A DNA stretch of 64,000 nucleotides from an uncultured Clostridia bacterium (GCA_946186665.1 CAMHOE010000001.1:1-64000), one strand, 5' to 3'. Shown: positions 7,845 through 17,622, counted from the first letter of the stretch. Numbers and translations are program-made. The notes: generated by a model from the letters alone, not told the origin.

Positions 7845-9092
7845 ATGGTACAGGTTGCAGTAATGGGATACGGTGTTGTAGGTTCGGGAGTAGTAGAAGT
7901 GCTTACCCAACACGTTGAGAGCATAGCAAAGCGCACAAAGGAAGAAATAGCGATCAAATATATCCTTGATATCAGGGATTTTCCCGATAGTCCTTTTCAG
8001 GATAAATTCACAAAAAACTTTGAGGACATACTTAACGATGATGAAGTCAAAGTAGTTGCAGAGGTTATGGGCGGTGTCAATCCGGCATATGATTTTACAA
8101 AAAGATGCCTTGAAAAGGGCAAGAGCGTAGTTACATCAAATAAAGAGCTTGTCGCAACAAAGGGCGCAGAGCTTCTGAAAATCGCAAAGGAAAACAACGT
8201 CAACTATTTGTTTGAAGCCAGTGTTGGCGGCGGTATCCCGATCATTCGCCCTCTGAGCCAGTGCCTTGCCGCAAATGATGTAATAGAGATTGCAGGTATT
8301 CTCAACGGTACCACGAACTTCATCCTCACAAAGATGATACGTGAAAATATGTCCTTCGAGGATGCTCTTGCAATGGCTCAGCGTCTTGGCTATGCCGAAA
8401 GAAATCCTGCGGCTGATATCGAGGGTCACGATGCAAGCAGAAAAATCTGTATACTTGCATCCCTTGCATACGGACGTCATGTTTATCCGGAATATGTTAA
8501 TACACAGGGAATAACCAAGATAACACTGGAGGATGTTGCATATGCTTCCTCATGGGGCGGAGTTATAAAGCTTATCGGACAGGTAAAACGTCTGGAGGAC
8601 AATACTCTTGATATAACCGTAGAGCCTATGCTTATCGAAAAGAACAGTCAGCTTGCAAATGTTGATGATGTGTTCAACGGTATTCTTGTAAGAGGAGACT
8701 CCACAGGAGATGTTGTATTCTACGGCAAGGGCGCAGGAAAGCTTCCTACAGCAAGTGCTGTAGTTGCAGATATAATGGATTGTGTAAAACACCTTAATAA
8801 GAGAAAATATCTTGATTGGGCAGACGGAGACGGCAGCATAGTAAAGCCGTATCCGGAAACAAAGTACCCTGTATACATAAGAGCTGAAAGTGATTATGAC
8901 AAGCAGACTGTTATGTCCAAGGTATCAGACCTGTTCACGAATGCCCGTGCTATCGTTCGTGCAAATGCTGAGGATAAAGAGATTGCCTTCGTTACAGATG
9001 ATATGACTGTAAATTCACAGCTTGAAGCTATTGAAGCTCTTGAAAAAGAAGGCATAAAGGTACTGTCAAAGATCCGTATTTCGGATCTGTAA
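7845..9092 (+). CDS. hom: Homoserine dehydrogenase
   Basis: 415 residues. The N-terminal NAD(P)-binding motif is GYGVVGSGVV. The catalytic region has TSNKELVATKG, then EASVGGGIPIIRPL and GILNGTTNFILTKM, the family signature. The C-terminal roughly 80 residues look like an ACT domain (PVYIRAESDYDKQTVMSKV), which in this family senses threonine. The enzyme reduces aspartate semialdehyde to homoserine for threonine and methionine synthesis. A start with AAGGAG and a 75-base gap to the aspartokinase gene suggest one transcript. No T-box or other riboswitch is visible in the 80 bases upstream; there is only a GCGGCA/TGCCGC hairpin near 7790-7808. Confidence 0.95.
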   Translation: MVQVAVMGYGVVGSGVVEVLTQHVESIAKRTKEEIAIKYILDIRDFPDSPFQDKFTKNFEDILNDDEVKVVAEVMGGVNPAYDFTKRCLEKGKSVVTSNKELVATKGAELLKIAKENNVNYLFEASVGGGIPIIRPLSQCLAANDVIEIAGILNGTTNFILTKMIRENMSFEDALAMAQRLGYAERNPAADIEGHDASRKICILASLAYGRHVYPEYVNTQGITKITLEDVAYASSWGGVIKLIGQVKRLEDNTLDITVEPMLIEKNSQLANVDDVFNGILVRGDSTGDVVFYGKGAGKLPTASAVVADIMDCVKHLNKRKYLDWADGDGSIVKPYPETKYPVYIRAESDYDKQTVMSKVSDLFTNARAIVRANAEDKEIAFVTDDMTVNSQLEAIEALEKEGIKVLSKIRISDL

Positions 9093-9167
9093 TATTGACC
9101 CGGTCATTGTGCGGCTTGCAAAGAGCTGTCTGTGATCATATAAAAAGAAATATTTGGGGGAGAGAAA

Positions 9168-10376
9168 ATGAGTCTTATCGTACAAAAATTCGGAGGCAGC
9201 TCAGTAGCAGATGCAGAGCGTGTATTCAATGTTGCACGTATCGTCACCGACACCTATAAAAAAGGCAACAGTGTTGTCGTAGTCGTTTCTGCACAGGGCG
9301 ATACAACGGACGATCTCATCGAAAAAGCAAATGAGATCAATCCTGATGCCTCAAAAAGAGAAAAGGATATGCTTCTTGCAGCAGGTGAGCAGATCTCTAT
9401 ATCACTTCTTGCAATGGCTATCGAAAAGCTTGGTTATCCGGTAGTATCCCTTCTCGGATGGCAGGCGGGCTTCCAGACATCGTCTGCATATACATCCGCA
9501 CGTATCAAGAGAGTTAATACAGACAGGATAGAAAAAGAGCTTGACAAAAAGAATATAGTTGTAGTTGCAGGTTTTCAGGGACTTAACCGTTATCAGGACG
9601 TGACCACACTGGGCAGAGGCGGCTCAGATACAAGTGCGGTCGCAATTGCTGCTGCAATGAACGCAGATCTCTGTCAGATCTATACAGATGTTGAGGGCGT
9701 GTATACAGCAGACCCCAGAAAGGTAAAGAATGCTTCAAAGCTCAAATCAATATCATATGATGAGATGCTGGAGCTTGCGACTCTCGGCGCACAGGTTCTC
9801 AATAACAGAAGCGTAGAAATGGCAAAGAAATATAATATCGAGCTTGAGGTGCTTTCAAGTCTTACAAATGCACCCGGCACTATTGTTAAGGAGGCAGCAA
9901 AAATGGAAAAAATGTTGATAAGCGGTGTAGCAAAGGACGTTAACGTAGCAAGAATATCTGTTGTGGGTGTACCTGACAATCCGGGTCTTGCATTCAAGAT
10001 GTTCTCAAAGCTTTCCGCAAAGGGCATCAATGTAGATATCATTCTTCAGTCTATCGGACGTGACGGCACAAAAGATATATCCTTTACAGTAGCAAAGGAT
10101 AACGCTAAGGAAGCAGCAGAGATCATGGAGGATTATGTTGCAGTTGTAGGCGGTAAGTCAGTATCTCTTGATGAGAATGTCGCAAAGATATCTATAGTAG
10201 GCGCAGGTATGGAAAGCCATGCAGGCGTTGCAACAAAGATGTTCGAGGCTCTCTATGATGAGCAGATCAACATCCGGATGATTTCCACAAGCGAGATCAA
10301 GGTTTCCGTTCTTATTGACGAGAAGAACGCTGATGCCGCTGTAGCTGCTATTCACAGCAAATTCTTTGACAACTGA
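9168..10376 (+). CDS. lysC: Aspartate kinase
   Basis: 402 residues. It starts with VQKFGGSSVADAERV, the aspartokinase KFGG(S/T)S motif, and carries TTLGRGGSDTSAVA in the kinase domain. From about residue 260 there are two ACT domains (NPGLAFKMFSKLSAKGINVD and ESHAGVATKMFEAL), which usually bind lysine or threonine for feedback control. It phosphorylates aspartate, the first step toward lysine, threonine and methionine. It follows hom with a good ribosome-binding site (GGGGGAGAG) and is closed by a terminator 28 bases after the stop. An internal in-frame ATG with a GGAGG just upstream (9903) could give a separate regulatory subunit, as known for Bacillus lysC; here that is a suggestion only. 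Confidence 0.95.
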   Translation: MSLIVQKFGGSSVADAERVFNVARIVTDTYKKGNSVVVVVSAQGDTTDDLIEKANEINPDASKREKDMLLAAGEQISISLLAMAIEKLGYPVVSLLGWQAGFQTSSAYTSARIKRVNTDRIEKELDKKNIVVVAGFQGLNRYQDVTTLGRGGSDTSAVAIAAAMNADLCQIYTDVEGVYTADPRKVKNASKLKSISYDEMLELATLGAQVLNNRSVEMAKKYNIELEVLSSLTNAPGTIVKEAAKMEKMLISGVAKDVNVARISVVGVPDNPGLAFKMFSKLSAKGINVDIILQSIGRDGTKDISFTVAKDNAKEAAEIMEDYVAVVGGKSVSLDENVAKISIVGAGMESHAGVATKMFEALYDEQINIRMISTSEIKVSVLIDEKNADAAVAAIHSKFFDN

Positions 10377-10404
10377 TAAGTTTGTTTCAGATAAAAAAGT
10401 ATCT

Positions 10405-10438
10405 ATCTCCGCAGTTTTGTGCTGCGGAGATTTTTTTT
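10405..10438 (+). terminator. Intrinsic terminator after lysC
   Basis: A perfect 10-bp stem, ATCTCCGCAG (10405-10414) with CTGCGGAGAT (10422-10431), with a 7-base loop and a run of eight T. Confidence 0.95.
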
Positions 10439-10458
10439 GAAAAAATAATATATAACAC

Positions 10459-10487
10459 TTCTATTTGACAATCTTTTATGCTATAAT
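10459..10487 (+). promoter_or_regulatory. Candidate extended -10 promoter for rlmB operon
   Basis: TATAAT at 10482-10487 is preceded by TGC (10479-10481). The hexamer at the usual -35 distance (10459-10464) is poor. A TTGACA at 10465-10470 is only 11 bases from the -10, too close for a normal pair. The leader to 10619 is about 125 bases and otherwise shows nothing I recognise. Confidence 0.5.
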
Positions 10488-10618
10488 ATGATGTTGTACA
10501 GTAATTTCAGCGGTAGTCTGTTGTCATGCCGGAGTCAGCTTACAGTGAATGACTGACTTGGTTTTTACATCAGATTCAGACCGCATATATATATTTTCTG
10601 TTTTAAGGTGGCTGTCAG

Positions 10619-11392
10619 ATGAAAGATAATATTGAAAAAGGTAATGATATAATTGCAGGCAGAAATCCCGTGACAGAGGCGCTTCGTTCGGGACGTGCCA
10701 TTGACAGTATTCTTGTTGCAAAGGGTGAGCTTAACGGTTCTGTTAAGGTCATTGTTGCAAAGGCAAAGGGTATGAAGATACCGATAAAAGAGGTTGACAG
10801 AAAGAAGCTTGATTTTATGTGCGGCGGCGCAGTGCATCAGGGAATAGTTGCCCTTGCTGCTATCAAGGAATACTCCACTGTAGATGATATTTTCTCACTT
10901 GCAGAGAGCCGCGGAGAAGCACCGTTTATTATTGTTCTTGATGAGATAGAGGATGCGCATAATCTTGGAGCAATAATAAGGACAGCCGAGTGTGCAGGCG
11001 CACATGGAATAATCATACCGAAGCGCCGCGCAGCCGGTCTTAGCTATGCAGTAGGAAAGACCTCCGCCGGTGCATATGAATATATGAACATAGCCCGTGT
11101 AACGAATATCCCTGCAGTTCTTGATGAACTGAAGGACAGGGGCTGCTGGATATATGGTGCGGATATGGAAGGCAGTGTATATGCCGGAAATGACCTGAGG
11201 GGTGCAGCGGCTCTTGTTATAGGCTCTGAAGGAAAAGGTATCGGACGTCTTGTACGGGAAAAATGCGATGTTATTTTATCTTTGCCAATGTGCGGAAAGA
11301 TAAATTCTTTGAATGCGTCTGTTGCAGCCGGAATACTCATGTATGAGTTTACAAGGCAGCGGCTTGATATAAAAGCAGTAAACGGAGGTTGA
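10619..11392 (+). CDS. rlmB: 23S rRNA 2'-O-ribose methyltransferase, TrmH/SpoU family (RlmB-like)
   Basis: 257 residues. The N-terminal substrate-binding part has IAGRNPVTEALRSGRAIDSI. The C-terminal SPOUT knot shows the three family motifs: LDEIEDAHNLGAIIRTAE, then IGSEGKGIGRLVREKCD and LPMCGKINSLNASVAAGILM. RlmB methylates guanosine 2251 of 23S rRNA in Escherichia coli; close TrmH relatives act on other RNAs, so the exact target is inferred. The stop codon is 7 bases before the start of the giant gene at 11400, which indicates translational coupling or at least co-transcription with that gene and rpe. Confidence 0.9.
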   Translation: MKDNIEKGNDIIAGRNPVTEALRSGRAIDSILVAKGELNGSVKVIVAKAKGMKIPIKEVDRKKLDFMCGGAVHQGIVALAAIKEYSTVDDIFSLAESRGEAPFIIVLDEIEDAHNLGAIIRTAECAGAHGIIIPKRRAAGLSYAVGKTSAGAYEYMNIARVTNIPAVLDELKDRGCWIYGADMEGSVYAGNDLRGAAALVIGSEGKGIGRLVREKCDVILSLPMCGKINSLNASVAAGILMYEFTRQRLDIKAVNGG

Positions 11393-11399
11393 TCTGATA

Positions 11400-14300
11400 A
11401 TGCCGAATATTAATGATCCGAAGTCGCCTGATAATTCCTCGTCAACTATCCGTAACCTGTTCAAGCAGAATGAAGAAGCTTACAGGAAATATCACGAGGA
11501 AGAAAGGGCAGAAAAAGAAAAGGCGGAAAAAGAAAAGGCAGAAAAAGAAATGAAGCTTCAGGAGTCCGGTTCATCAGAAAACAATGATACTCAGACTTCC
11601 TCAGGCAATACAGATACACAGACTCATACATCCGGCAATAAAAAGAAACGCAGAAAGAGATCACGCAATAAAAATCGCAGCAATTATAACAGCAGCACAA
11701 ATATTTCTGAAAACAATAGTTCTCAGGAGAGTAAGGTTTCACAGGAAGATAAGCCTGTTCCAAAACCGGAAACAAAGTCACCGGACACAAAGGAAGATAA
11801 GCCTGCTCCGAAAACGGAAGTAAAGTCGCAGGGCATAAAGGAAGATAAGCCTGCTCCGAAACCGGAAGTAAAGTCGCAGGCCATAAAGGAAGATAAGCCT
11901 GCTCCGAAACCGGAAACAAAGTCACCGGACACAAAAGATAACAAGCCGGATACGAGACCGGAAAATAACCCTCAGGATAATAATGAAGCAAAATCCGATT
12001 ACAGACCGCAAAACAAATCTTATAAAAAGCATAAGAATAATCATCACAATAATCAGAAGCAAATGACAGACGGCAATGTGCAGAACGTCACACAGGATAA
12101 GCAGATACATAATCCCGACAGCAATATGCAGGCTGACGATCATATAAAGCAGAGTCATAAGTCTGAGGGAGCAAATAGGAATAACGATCATTACAACCAG
12201 CGAAAAAAACAGAATAAAAGCGTTAACGGTCAGAATAATAAGTTCCAAAGCTCCATGAATAGCAAGTCGCAGGGGGATAATGAAACCGGAAATTCCGAAA
12301 AGCCAAAGAATAAACAGGAGAATATTTCGGAAAACAAACAGCAGCTGGACACAAAAAATCATTCAGATGGTGTTGATAAAGTAAAGACCTCACAGAAAAA
12401 AACAGATGTGTCGGACAATACGTCTGAAGCTCACATCAAGGACATTTATCAGGATGTGAAACCCGATGAGGAGCTTACAGGACAGAAAATTAAGAAAACA
12501 GTTCAGCCGGAACCTCAGAAGCCCCAGAGCAAAATTGCAGGAAAGTTCAAATCATTTTTTGATAAGCTTGTAAATGCTATGAAGCAGCAGCCTGAGGAAA
12601 ATACCTTTGAGGATGATGTTGACGAGTTTGTTCTTGCGGATGAAGACTCAGCGGCAGACCTTGATGCTGTAAAGAAGAATTACAGATTTCTGTCACTCAG
12701 ACCAAGAGAGCTTGATGAAGTATCTGATAAAACGTCCGATGAAGATATTGTGCAGCCGGACGATTCCCATATTGTAATAAAGACTTCCGGACACAGCGAC
12801 ACTGAGCCTGTAACCGGTACTGAAGATGATAATTCTGTTGTGGCTACTGATTACCGGAACAAGATGTATAAGAAGTCAAAGCAGAAGTCAGATAAGGATC
12901 ATGGAACAAGCAGCAATAAGGAATCTGAAAAAACAGATACAAAGCCTGAAACTGCAAAGACACAGGAACAGTCTGAAAAGGCTCATGATACAAAGAACGA
13001 TAAAACACCTGAAACATCTGAGACAAAGTCTGAAACTGAAACTGCAAAGACACAGGAACAGTCTGAAAAAGCTCAGGATACAGAGAGTGATATGAAATCT
13101 GAAATATCAGATGAAAGTTCCGAGTCAAAAGCGGATGAAGCCGATTCTGAATATGATATGTCCAATCTTATTTATTCCGCCCCTGATCAGAGCAATAGTC
13201 AGAAGCGGAAAAAGGATAATACGGAAAAGGCTGAACAGGAAGATATATTTGAGGATATCATGCCTCAGAGACAGAAAAGTGAGCGTCCCAAAAAGGAACT
13301 TCCGGTATTTGATATTTTTGCAGAATATGCAAAAGAGAATGGCATAAAGCCGAAGGATAAAACAAAGTCTGACATCAGGAAAAATCAGACTGAGCCTACA
13401 GTATCCGAACCGAAGGACAAGACCGCCGCAAAATCGGACAGTAAATCGGTTTCCGCAAGTCCGGTCGCCGACAGACCGGAGAATAACGGCAGTAAAAAAT
13501 CGAATGCGGGAAGACCGGCAGTTTCCGAAGGTGAAAGACTCAGAAAACGTGAGGTAACTGCTCCGAAGAGAAATCTTCCTTTTATACTTAATGATGATGA
13601 TTTCAAATCCGATAAGTCAAGTACAGTTAAATCGGAAGAGTCAACCGATAAAAAAGAACCGTTTATACTAAGCGATGACTCCGCAAAAACCGATAAGGAT
13701 AGCATTGTCAAGGCTGAGGAGACAAACAGTAACAAACCTGAAGCTGAAGAAAAACTTGTCAAGTCCGTAGAAGAAAAACCGGATAAAACTGAATCTGATA
13801 AAACAGCTCCGAGTTCTTTTGATAAAGCAAACGAACCTGAATCCGGAAATGAACAGACAGGGTTTTCAAAAGAATCCGGCAAGGCATACGAAAAATATAA
13901 CAATCCCTTTGTCACAGACTCTGATAAACAAACAGAACCGACAAAGGCGTCTGTCAGAACTGATGAGAAAAAAGACAGCTCGCTTGTCAAAGACTCTGAT
14001 GAACAGCCGGAAGCTGTAATGACTGATGACAAAGCAGAAAAAACTTCTGACAATGCTGTGGCAAATGAAGCTGATGAACAATCCGCAGTTCTCGGTACTC
14101 ATTCAGAAACAGAAGTACCTGCCGATATCAAAAACAGCAATTCAGCTGATGAAGAAAATGCTCCGACTAAAGAAGAAAACGCTCCGCCCAAAAAGGTATC
14201 AAGATTTAAAGCGGACGATCTTCCTGGAGGAGACGGCATACGAATACTTCCCTGGGAACCGCCCAAAGCTCAGCCTGAGCCAATACCTGAACAGCCTGCT

Positions 14301-16736
14301 CAGTCTGTTGGTATTCAGGACAGCAGAACAGCTGAAGCCCGAGATATTACCGACCCTTCACAGGACGGTAAAGCTCCGGTCAACAACATCAATGATTTCC
14401 GTGAGGGCAGCAAGCCTGAAATAACTTATAAATACAGCAGCGCAGCCCCGTTTATTGTTATGGCAGGAAAATTCACAAAGACTCTCAGAGGAGAGTATGA
14501 AGCTGTCAGAATGTTCAGGAACAACCCCCCCGAGCCTGTCAGAACAGAGAGTATCGACAACGGTTCAAATACAGCGTCAGTTATCAGGACTTCTGCGCCT
14601 GTGGCTCCTGTAGAGGTTCGCAAGGATGATAAAAAGCCGAAGCCAAAATCTAATCCTAAGTCTAAGCCTGAAAAGAAAGCAGCTGAAAAGTCTGAGCAGA
14701 AGCCGGCAGCAATACTGAAATCATTATCAGAAGCTGAACCGCTCATCAGGCACAAGAAAAAGAAGCGTGCGCCCGAGCCTCCTGCGGAGAAAAAGCTTTC
14801 CAATATCACGAAGCTTCCTATCGGAAAATTAGACGATATTGATGAACCGGAGGAAGAGGAGAACACAAATGTAATAAAGCTTCGCTCTGAAAGACAAAAG
14901 GCTGCAAAGAAAAAGAAGGACCGCAAGAAGGTAAACTTCCGTTATTTCTTTGATACCGAAGAAGAATATGTTCCTGATGATACGCTGACGCCGCAGGAAC
15001 TGAAGTCCCAGATAGACGATTACAATGACGAGAAGGATGCGGATGCTATCGGTACAGAGATAGCTACAAATTTTCAGACGGTATTTGCAAGGACAATAGT
15101 GCTTTCTGTGACCACTGCGCTGTCTATCATACTTGCACTTGTGGGACAATGCACTTCACTTTTCAGTGAGACTCTCAAAAACGGCTGGCTGTGGTTTGCG
15201 CTGTTCAGCTTTATGATATTTGCCGTATCGGTCATTGCTTCACGTATGCCTATAATGAGCGGACTTATGCCGCTTCGCAGATTTAAGGGCAACAGTGACA
15301 CCGCTGTTTCCATAGCGTCCATAGCCGTTGCCATACAGTCTGTTACAGCTATTTTTGTGCCGGATGTTTATGTAAACGGTACAATGTATATTTATGTTCC
15401 CCTTGCCGTTACAGCACTGCTTTTCAATTCTATCGGAAAGCTTCTGATGATACTGAGGACTCACAACAATTTTGCATACCTCAGAAAGCCTTTCCCGAAA
15501 TATGCCGGAAAGATATTTACAGATGTGAGCAATGCGGAGAAGATGGTAAGTGAGCTTCCCTCCCACAGAGCGATAATCGGCTATACAAAGCGCGCAAAAT
15601 TCATGAGCAATTTCCTCCAGCTGTCCTATGCTCCCGACCCGAGTGAGGAGCTTGCGGCAATGGTTGCGCCCTACTCAACGATACTGTCAATTGTTTGCGG
15701 TGTCGCTTATGGAATAATGACTCAGGATTTCGTAAGCGGTGTATCGTCATTTGCGCTGACAGCGTGTATGTCTGTACCGATGATATGTCTTGTGGCAGTG
15801 AATATACCACTTCGCAGACTCTGCAAGGATGCGCTCCGCAGCGGTGCCATGATAACAAGCTACGAAACTGTAAAACAGTTCTCGGACACAAACGCCATTA
15901 TGATAGACTCTTCACAGCTTTATCCCAAGGGTTCTGTTACACTGGACGGTATGAAGGCGTTCAAACAGAGCAAGCTGAATGACGCTATACTTTCAGGTGC
16001 CGCAATAATGAATGTGGTCAATGGTACTATGATACACGCCTTTGAAAACATCGTACAATGCAGCAAGGATATGCTCCCGAAGGTCGATAACGTCATCTAT
16101 GAGGATGGCAAGGGACTTGTGGGATGGGTCAAGGGTCAGCGTGTGCTTATCGGCAACAGAGAGCTTCTACAGGCACATAACATTACACCGCCCGATATTT
16201 CCTTGGAGAACCGCTACAAAGATACAGGAAGCGAAATAACATATATTTCTGTAAGCGGAGAGCTAATTGCCATGTTCGTGCTGTCATATAAGACAGACCG
16301 CAATATTGCCAGAGAACTGAAAAACCTTGAGCAGAACGGCGTAAGCTTTGTGGTAAGGACAGTAGATGCAAATATCACAAAAGAGAAGATAGCGGAGCGT
16401 TTCGGCTTGTATCACCGCTGTATCACTGTATTGCCTACAGGACTTGGAAATATCTGCCGTGAAGCGATGTTCACCACAGACGACACTGCGAGAGCCTATC
16501 TTGTAACAAGAGGCAAGCTTTCCTCTTTTGCAAAGGCAGTAGCAGGATGTATAAAGATAAAATCCAATGTTACCATTTCAAAGATACTGCAATATGTTGC
16601 AATAGTCTCAGGGCTCATCATCGTTATCATGTTTACGTTCGTATCGGGCTTTGAAAAATTAGGCTGTCTTGAAATGCTGATATATTCAGGCTTCTGGTCA
16701 TTGACCTCAATTCTGGTAACTATGATACGAAAATAA
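11400..16736 (+). CDS. Giant protein: disordered Lys/Glu/Pro-rich N-terminus plus P-type ATPase-like C-terminus lacking catalytic motifs
   Basis: 1778 residues. Residues 1 to about 1200 are low complexity, rich in Lys, Glu, Ser, Asp, Pro and Gln, with internal repeats. From about 1222 there are membrane segments and a cytoplasmic region that follows a P1B-type ATPase layout. A CPC-like position reads ACMSVPMI. At the phosphorylation site, where DKTGTLT is expected, residues 1503-1507 read DSSQL. An N-domain GxG segment occurs at about 1568-1587 (EDGKGLVGWVKGQRVLIGN). Where GDGINDAP is expected the protein reads TGLGNI (1680-1685), and no TGES actuator motif is seen. Two last membrane helices close it. 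I infer a non-transporting pseudo-ATPase, perhaps a sensor or scaffold. It sits between rlmB and rpe with gaps of 7 and 18 bases, so it is in the same operon. Function is unknown. Confidence 0.85.
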   Translation: MPNINDPKSPDNSSSTIRNLFKQNEEAYRKYHEEERAEKEKAEKEKAEKEMKLQESGSSENNDTQTSSGNTDTQTHTSGNKKKRRKRSRNKNRSNYNSSTNISENNSSQESKVSQEDKPVPKPETKSPDTKEDKPAPKTEVKSQGIKEDKPAPKPEVKSQAIKEDKPAPKPETKSPDTKDNKPDTRPENNPQDNNEAKSDYRPQNKSYKKHKNNHHNNQKQMTDGNVQNVTQDKQIHNPDSNMQADDHIKQSHKSEGANRNNDHYNQRKKQNKSVNGQNNKFQSSMNSKSQGDNETGNSEKPKNKQENISENKQQLDTKNHSDGVDKVKTSQKKTDVSDNTSEAHIKDIYQDVKPDEELTGQKIKKTVQPEPQKPQSKIAGKFKSFFDKLVNAMKQQPEENTFEDDVDEFVLADEDSAADLDAVKKNYRFLSLRPRELDEVSDKTSDEDIVQPDDSHIVIKTSGHSDTEPVTGTEDDNSVVATDYRNKMYKKSKQKSDKDHGTSSNKESEKTDTKPETAKTQEQSEKAHDTKNDKTPETSETKSETETAKTQEQSEKAQDTESDMKSEISDESSESKADEADSEYDMSNLIYSAPDQSNSQKRKKDNTEKAEQEDIFEDIMPQRQKSERPKKELPVFDIFAEYAKENGIKPKDKTKSDIRKNQTEPTVSEPKDKTAAKSDSKSVSASPVADRPENNGSKKSNAGRPAVSEGERLRKREVTAPKRNLPFILNDDDFKSDKSSTVKSEESTDKKEPFILSDDSAKTDKDSIVKAEETNSNKPEAEEKLVKSVEEKPDKTESDKTAPSSFDKANEPESGNEQTGFSKESGKAYEKYNNPFVTDSDKQTEPTKASVRTDEKKDSSLVKDSDEQPEAVMTDDKAEKTSDNAVANEADEQSAVLGTHSETEVPADIKNSNSADEENAPTKEENAPPKKVSRFKADDLPGGDGIRILPWEPPKAQPEPIPEQPAQSVGIQDSRTAEARDITDPSQDGKAPVNNINDFREGSKPEITYKYSSAAPFIVMAGKFTKTLRGEYEAVRMFRNNPPEPVRTESIDNGSNTASVIRTSAPVAPVEVRKDDKKPKPKSNPKSKPEKKAAEKSEQKPAAILKSLSEAEPLIRHKKKKRAPEPPAEKKLSNITKLPIGKLDDIDEPEEEENTNVIKLRSERQKAAKKKKDRKKVNFRYFFDTEEEYVPDDTLTPQELKSQIDDYNDEKDADAIGTEIATNFQTVFARTIVLSVTTALSIILALVGQCTSLFSETLKNGWLWFALFSFMIFAVSVIASRMPIMSGLMPLRRFKGNSDTAVSIASIAVAIQSVTAIFVPDVYVNGTMYIYVPLAVTALLFNSIGKLLMILRTHNNFAYLRKPFPKYAGKIFTDVSNAEKMVSELPSHRAIIGYTKRAKFMSNFLQLSYAPDPSEELAAMVAPYSTILSIVCGVAYGIMTQDFVSGVSSFALTACMSVPMICLVAVNIPLRRLCKDALRSGAMITSYETVKQFSDTNAIMIDSSQLYPKGSVTLDGMKAFKQSKLNDAILSGAAIMNVVNGTMIHAFENIVQCSKDMLPKVDNVIYEDGKGLVGWVKGQRVLIGNRELLQAHNITPPDISLENRYKDTGSEITYISVSGELIAMFVLSYKTDRNIARELKNLEQNGVSFVVRTVDANITKEKIAERFGLYHRCITVLPTGLGNICREAMFTTDDTARAYLVTRGKLSSFAKAVAGCIKIKSNVTISKILQYVAIVSGLIIVIMFTFVSGFEKLGCLEMLIYSGFWSLTSILVTMIRK
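11745..11936 (+). repeat. Four tandem 48-bp units coding EDKPxPKxExKSxxxK
   Basis: Four in-frame 16-residue units (for example EDKPAPKPEVKSQAIK) inside the disordered part of the giant protein. Units 1 and 4 end in KPETKSPDTK; units 2 and 3 end in EVKSQ(G/A)IK. A separate pair of near-identical segments with TAKTQEQSEKA occurs at about 12950-13085. Confidence 0.9.
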
Positions 16737-16754
16737 AATAAAGGACTGAGTATT

Positions 16755-17399
16755 ATGAAAGTTGCACCGTCACTTCTATCCTGTGACTTCGCAAAAATGG
16801 GTGAGGAGGTCGTGCGTGTAGACAAAGCAGGAGCAGACCTCATACATCTTGACGTAATGGACGGACATTTTGTTCCGAATATAACAATAGGCCCTGCAAT
16901 AGTATCGGCAGTACGTCCCTATACAAAACTGCCCTTTGATGTACACCTTATGATCGATCATCCTATAGACTATATAGACGCATTTGCAGATGCAGGTGCG
17001 GATATCATCACGTTCCATGTGGAGGCAAAATCTGATATTGATGCAGCAATAAAGAAGATATCAGACAGAGGAGTAAAGCCGGGACTTGTAATAAAGCCGA
17101 ATACGCCTGCATCAGCTGTGTTCCCGTATCTTGACAAGCTGTATATGGTGCTCGTTATGACTGTAGAGCCGGGCTTTGGAGGTCAGTCATTTATGGCTGA
17201 TATGATGCCCAAGATCACAGAACTTAAAGCCGAATGTCAGAAAAGAGGACTTGATGTACTGATAGAGGTTGACGGGGGCATTTCAGAAAAGACCGTATCC
17301 GTTGCAGCGGCTGCCGAAGCAGACATATGTGTTTCCGGAACCGGTGTATTCAAAGCGAAGGATGCCGCAGCGGCAATTGAATTGCTGCACAAAGCCTGA
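16755..17399 (+). CDS. rpe: Ribulose-phosphate 3-epimerase
   Basis: 214 residues, the normal family length. The motifs are SLLSCDFAKMGEEV at the start, HLDVMDGHFVPNITIGP with metal-binding His and Asp, FDVHLMIDHP, MTVEPGFGGQSF and EVDGGI near the end. This TIM-barrel enzyme interconverts ribulose 5-phosphate and xylulose 5-phosphate in the pentose phosphate pathway. The start is 18 bases after the giant gene and has AAAGGA upstream, so it is the last gene of the rlmB operon. A terminator follows about 70 bases after the stop. Confidence 0.97.
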   Translation: MKVAPSLLSCDFAKMGEEVVRVDKAGADLIHLDVMDGHFVPNITIGPAIVSAVRPYTKLPFDVHLMIDHPIDYIDAFADAGADIITFHVEAKSDIDAAIKKISDRGVKPGLVIKPNTPASAVFPYLDKLYMVLVMTVEPGFGGQSFMADMMPKITELKAECQKRGLDVLIEVDGGISEKTVSVAAAAEADICVSGTGVFKAKDAAAAIELLHKA

Positions 17400-17470
17400 T
17401 CAGCAGCAATCAGACAAACTCAAATTCCACCTTTAATTAAGATTAATTCTTACTATAACGATACCTGATA

Positions 17471-17500
17471 AAAAAGACAGCTTCAGCGGCTGTCTTTTTT
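17471..17500 (+). terminator. Intrinsic terminator after rpe
   Basis: AAAAAGACAGC (17471-17481) pairs with GCTGTCTTTTT (17489-17499), with loop TTCAGCG. The run of T is part of the stem end and continues to 17501. Confidence 0.92.
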
Positions 17501-17622
17501 TGAAAGTATTGTTGCTAATATACTATTGATTTTTAAGTATAGTCGGAAAAAACCTATCCCTTAAAGGTATCGGTCGTGATACCATTATTGTATATACTAT
17601 AAATTTCAGGAGGTGTATTTCC

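Noticed and set aside
9903..10376. An internal lysC start giving a separate beta subunit
   Set aside because: The ATG with GGAGG upstream exists and is noted, but the sequence alone cannot show that it is used, so it was not called as a gene.
10465..10487. TTGACA plus TATAAT as a normal promoter for rlmB
   Set aside because: The spacing is 11 bases, too short for a sigma-A type promoter. The TATAAT with a TGn extension was kept as an extended -10 site instead.
15065..16736. An active metal-transporting P-type ATPase
   Set aside because: The layout fits, but the phosphorylation, actuator and hinge motifs are all changed, so ion pumping by the usual mechanism is unlikely.
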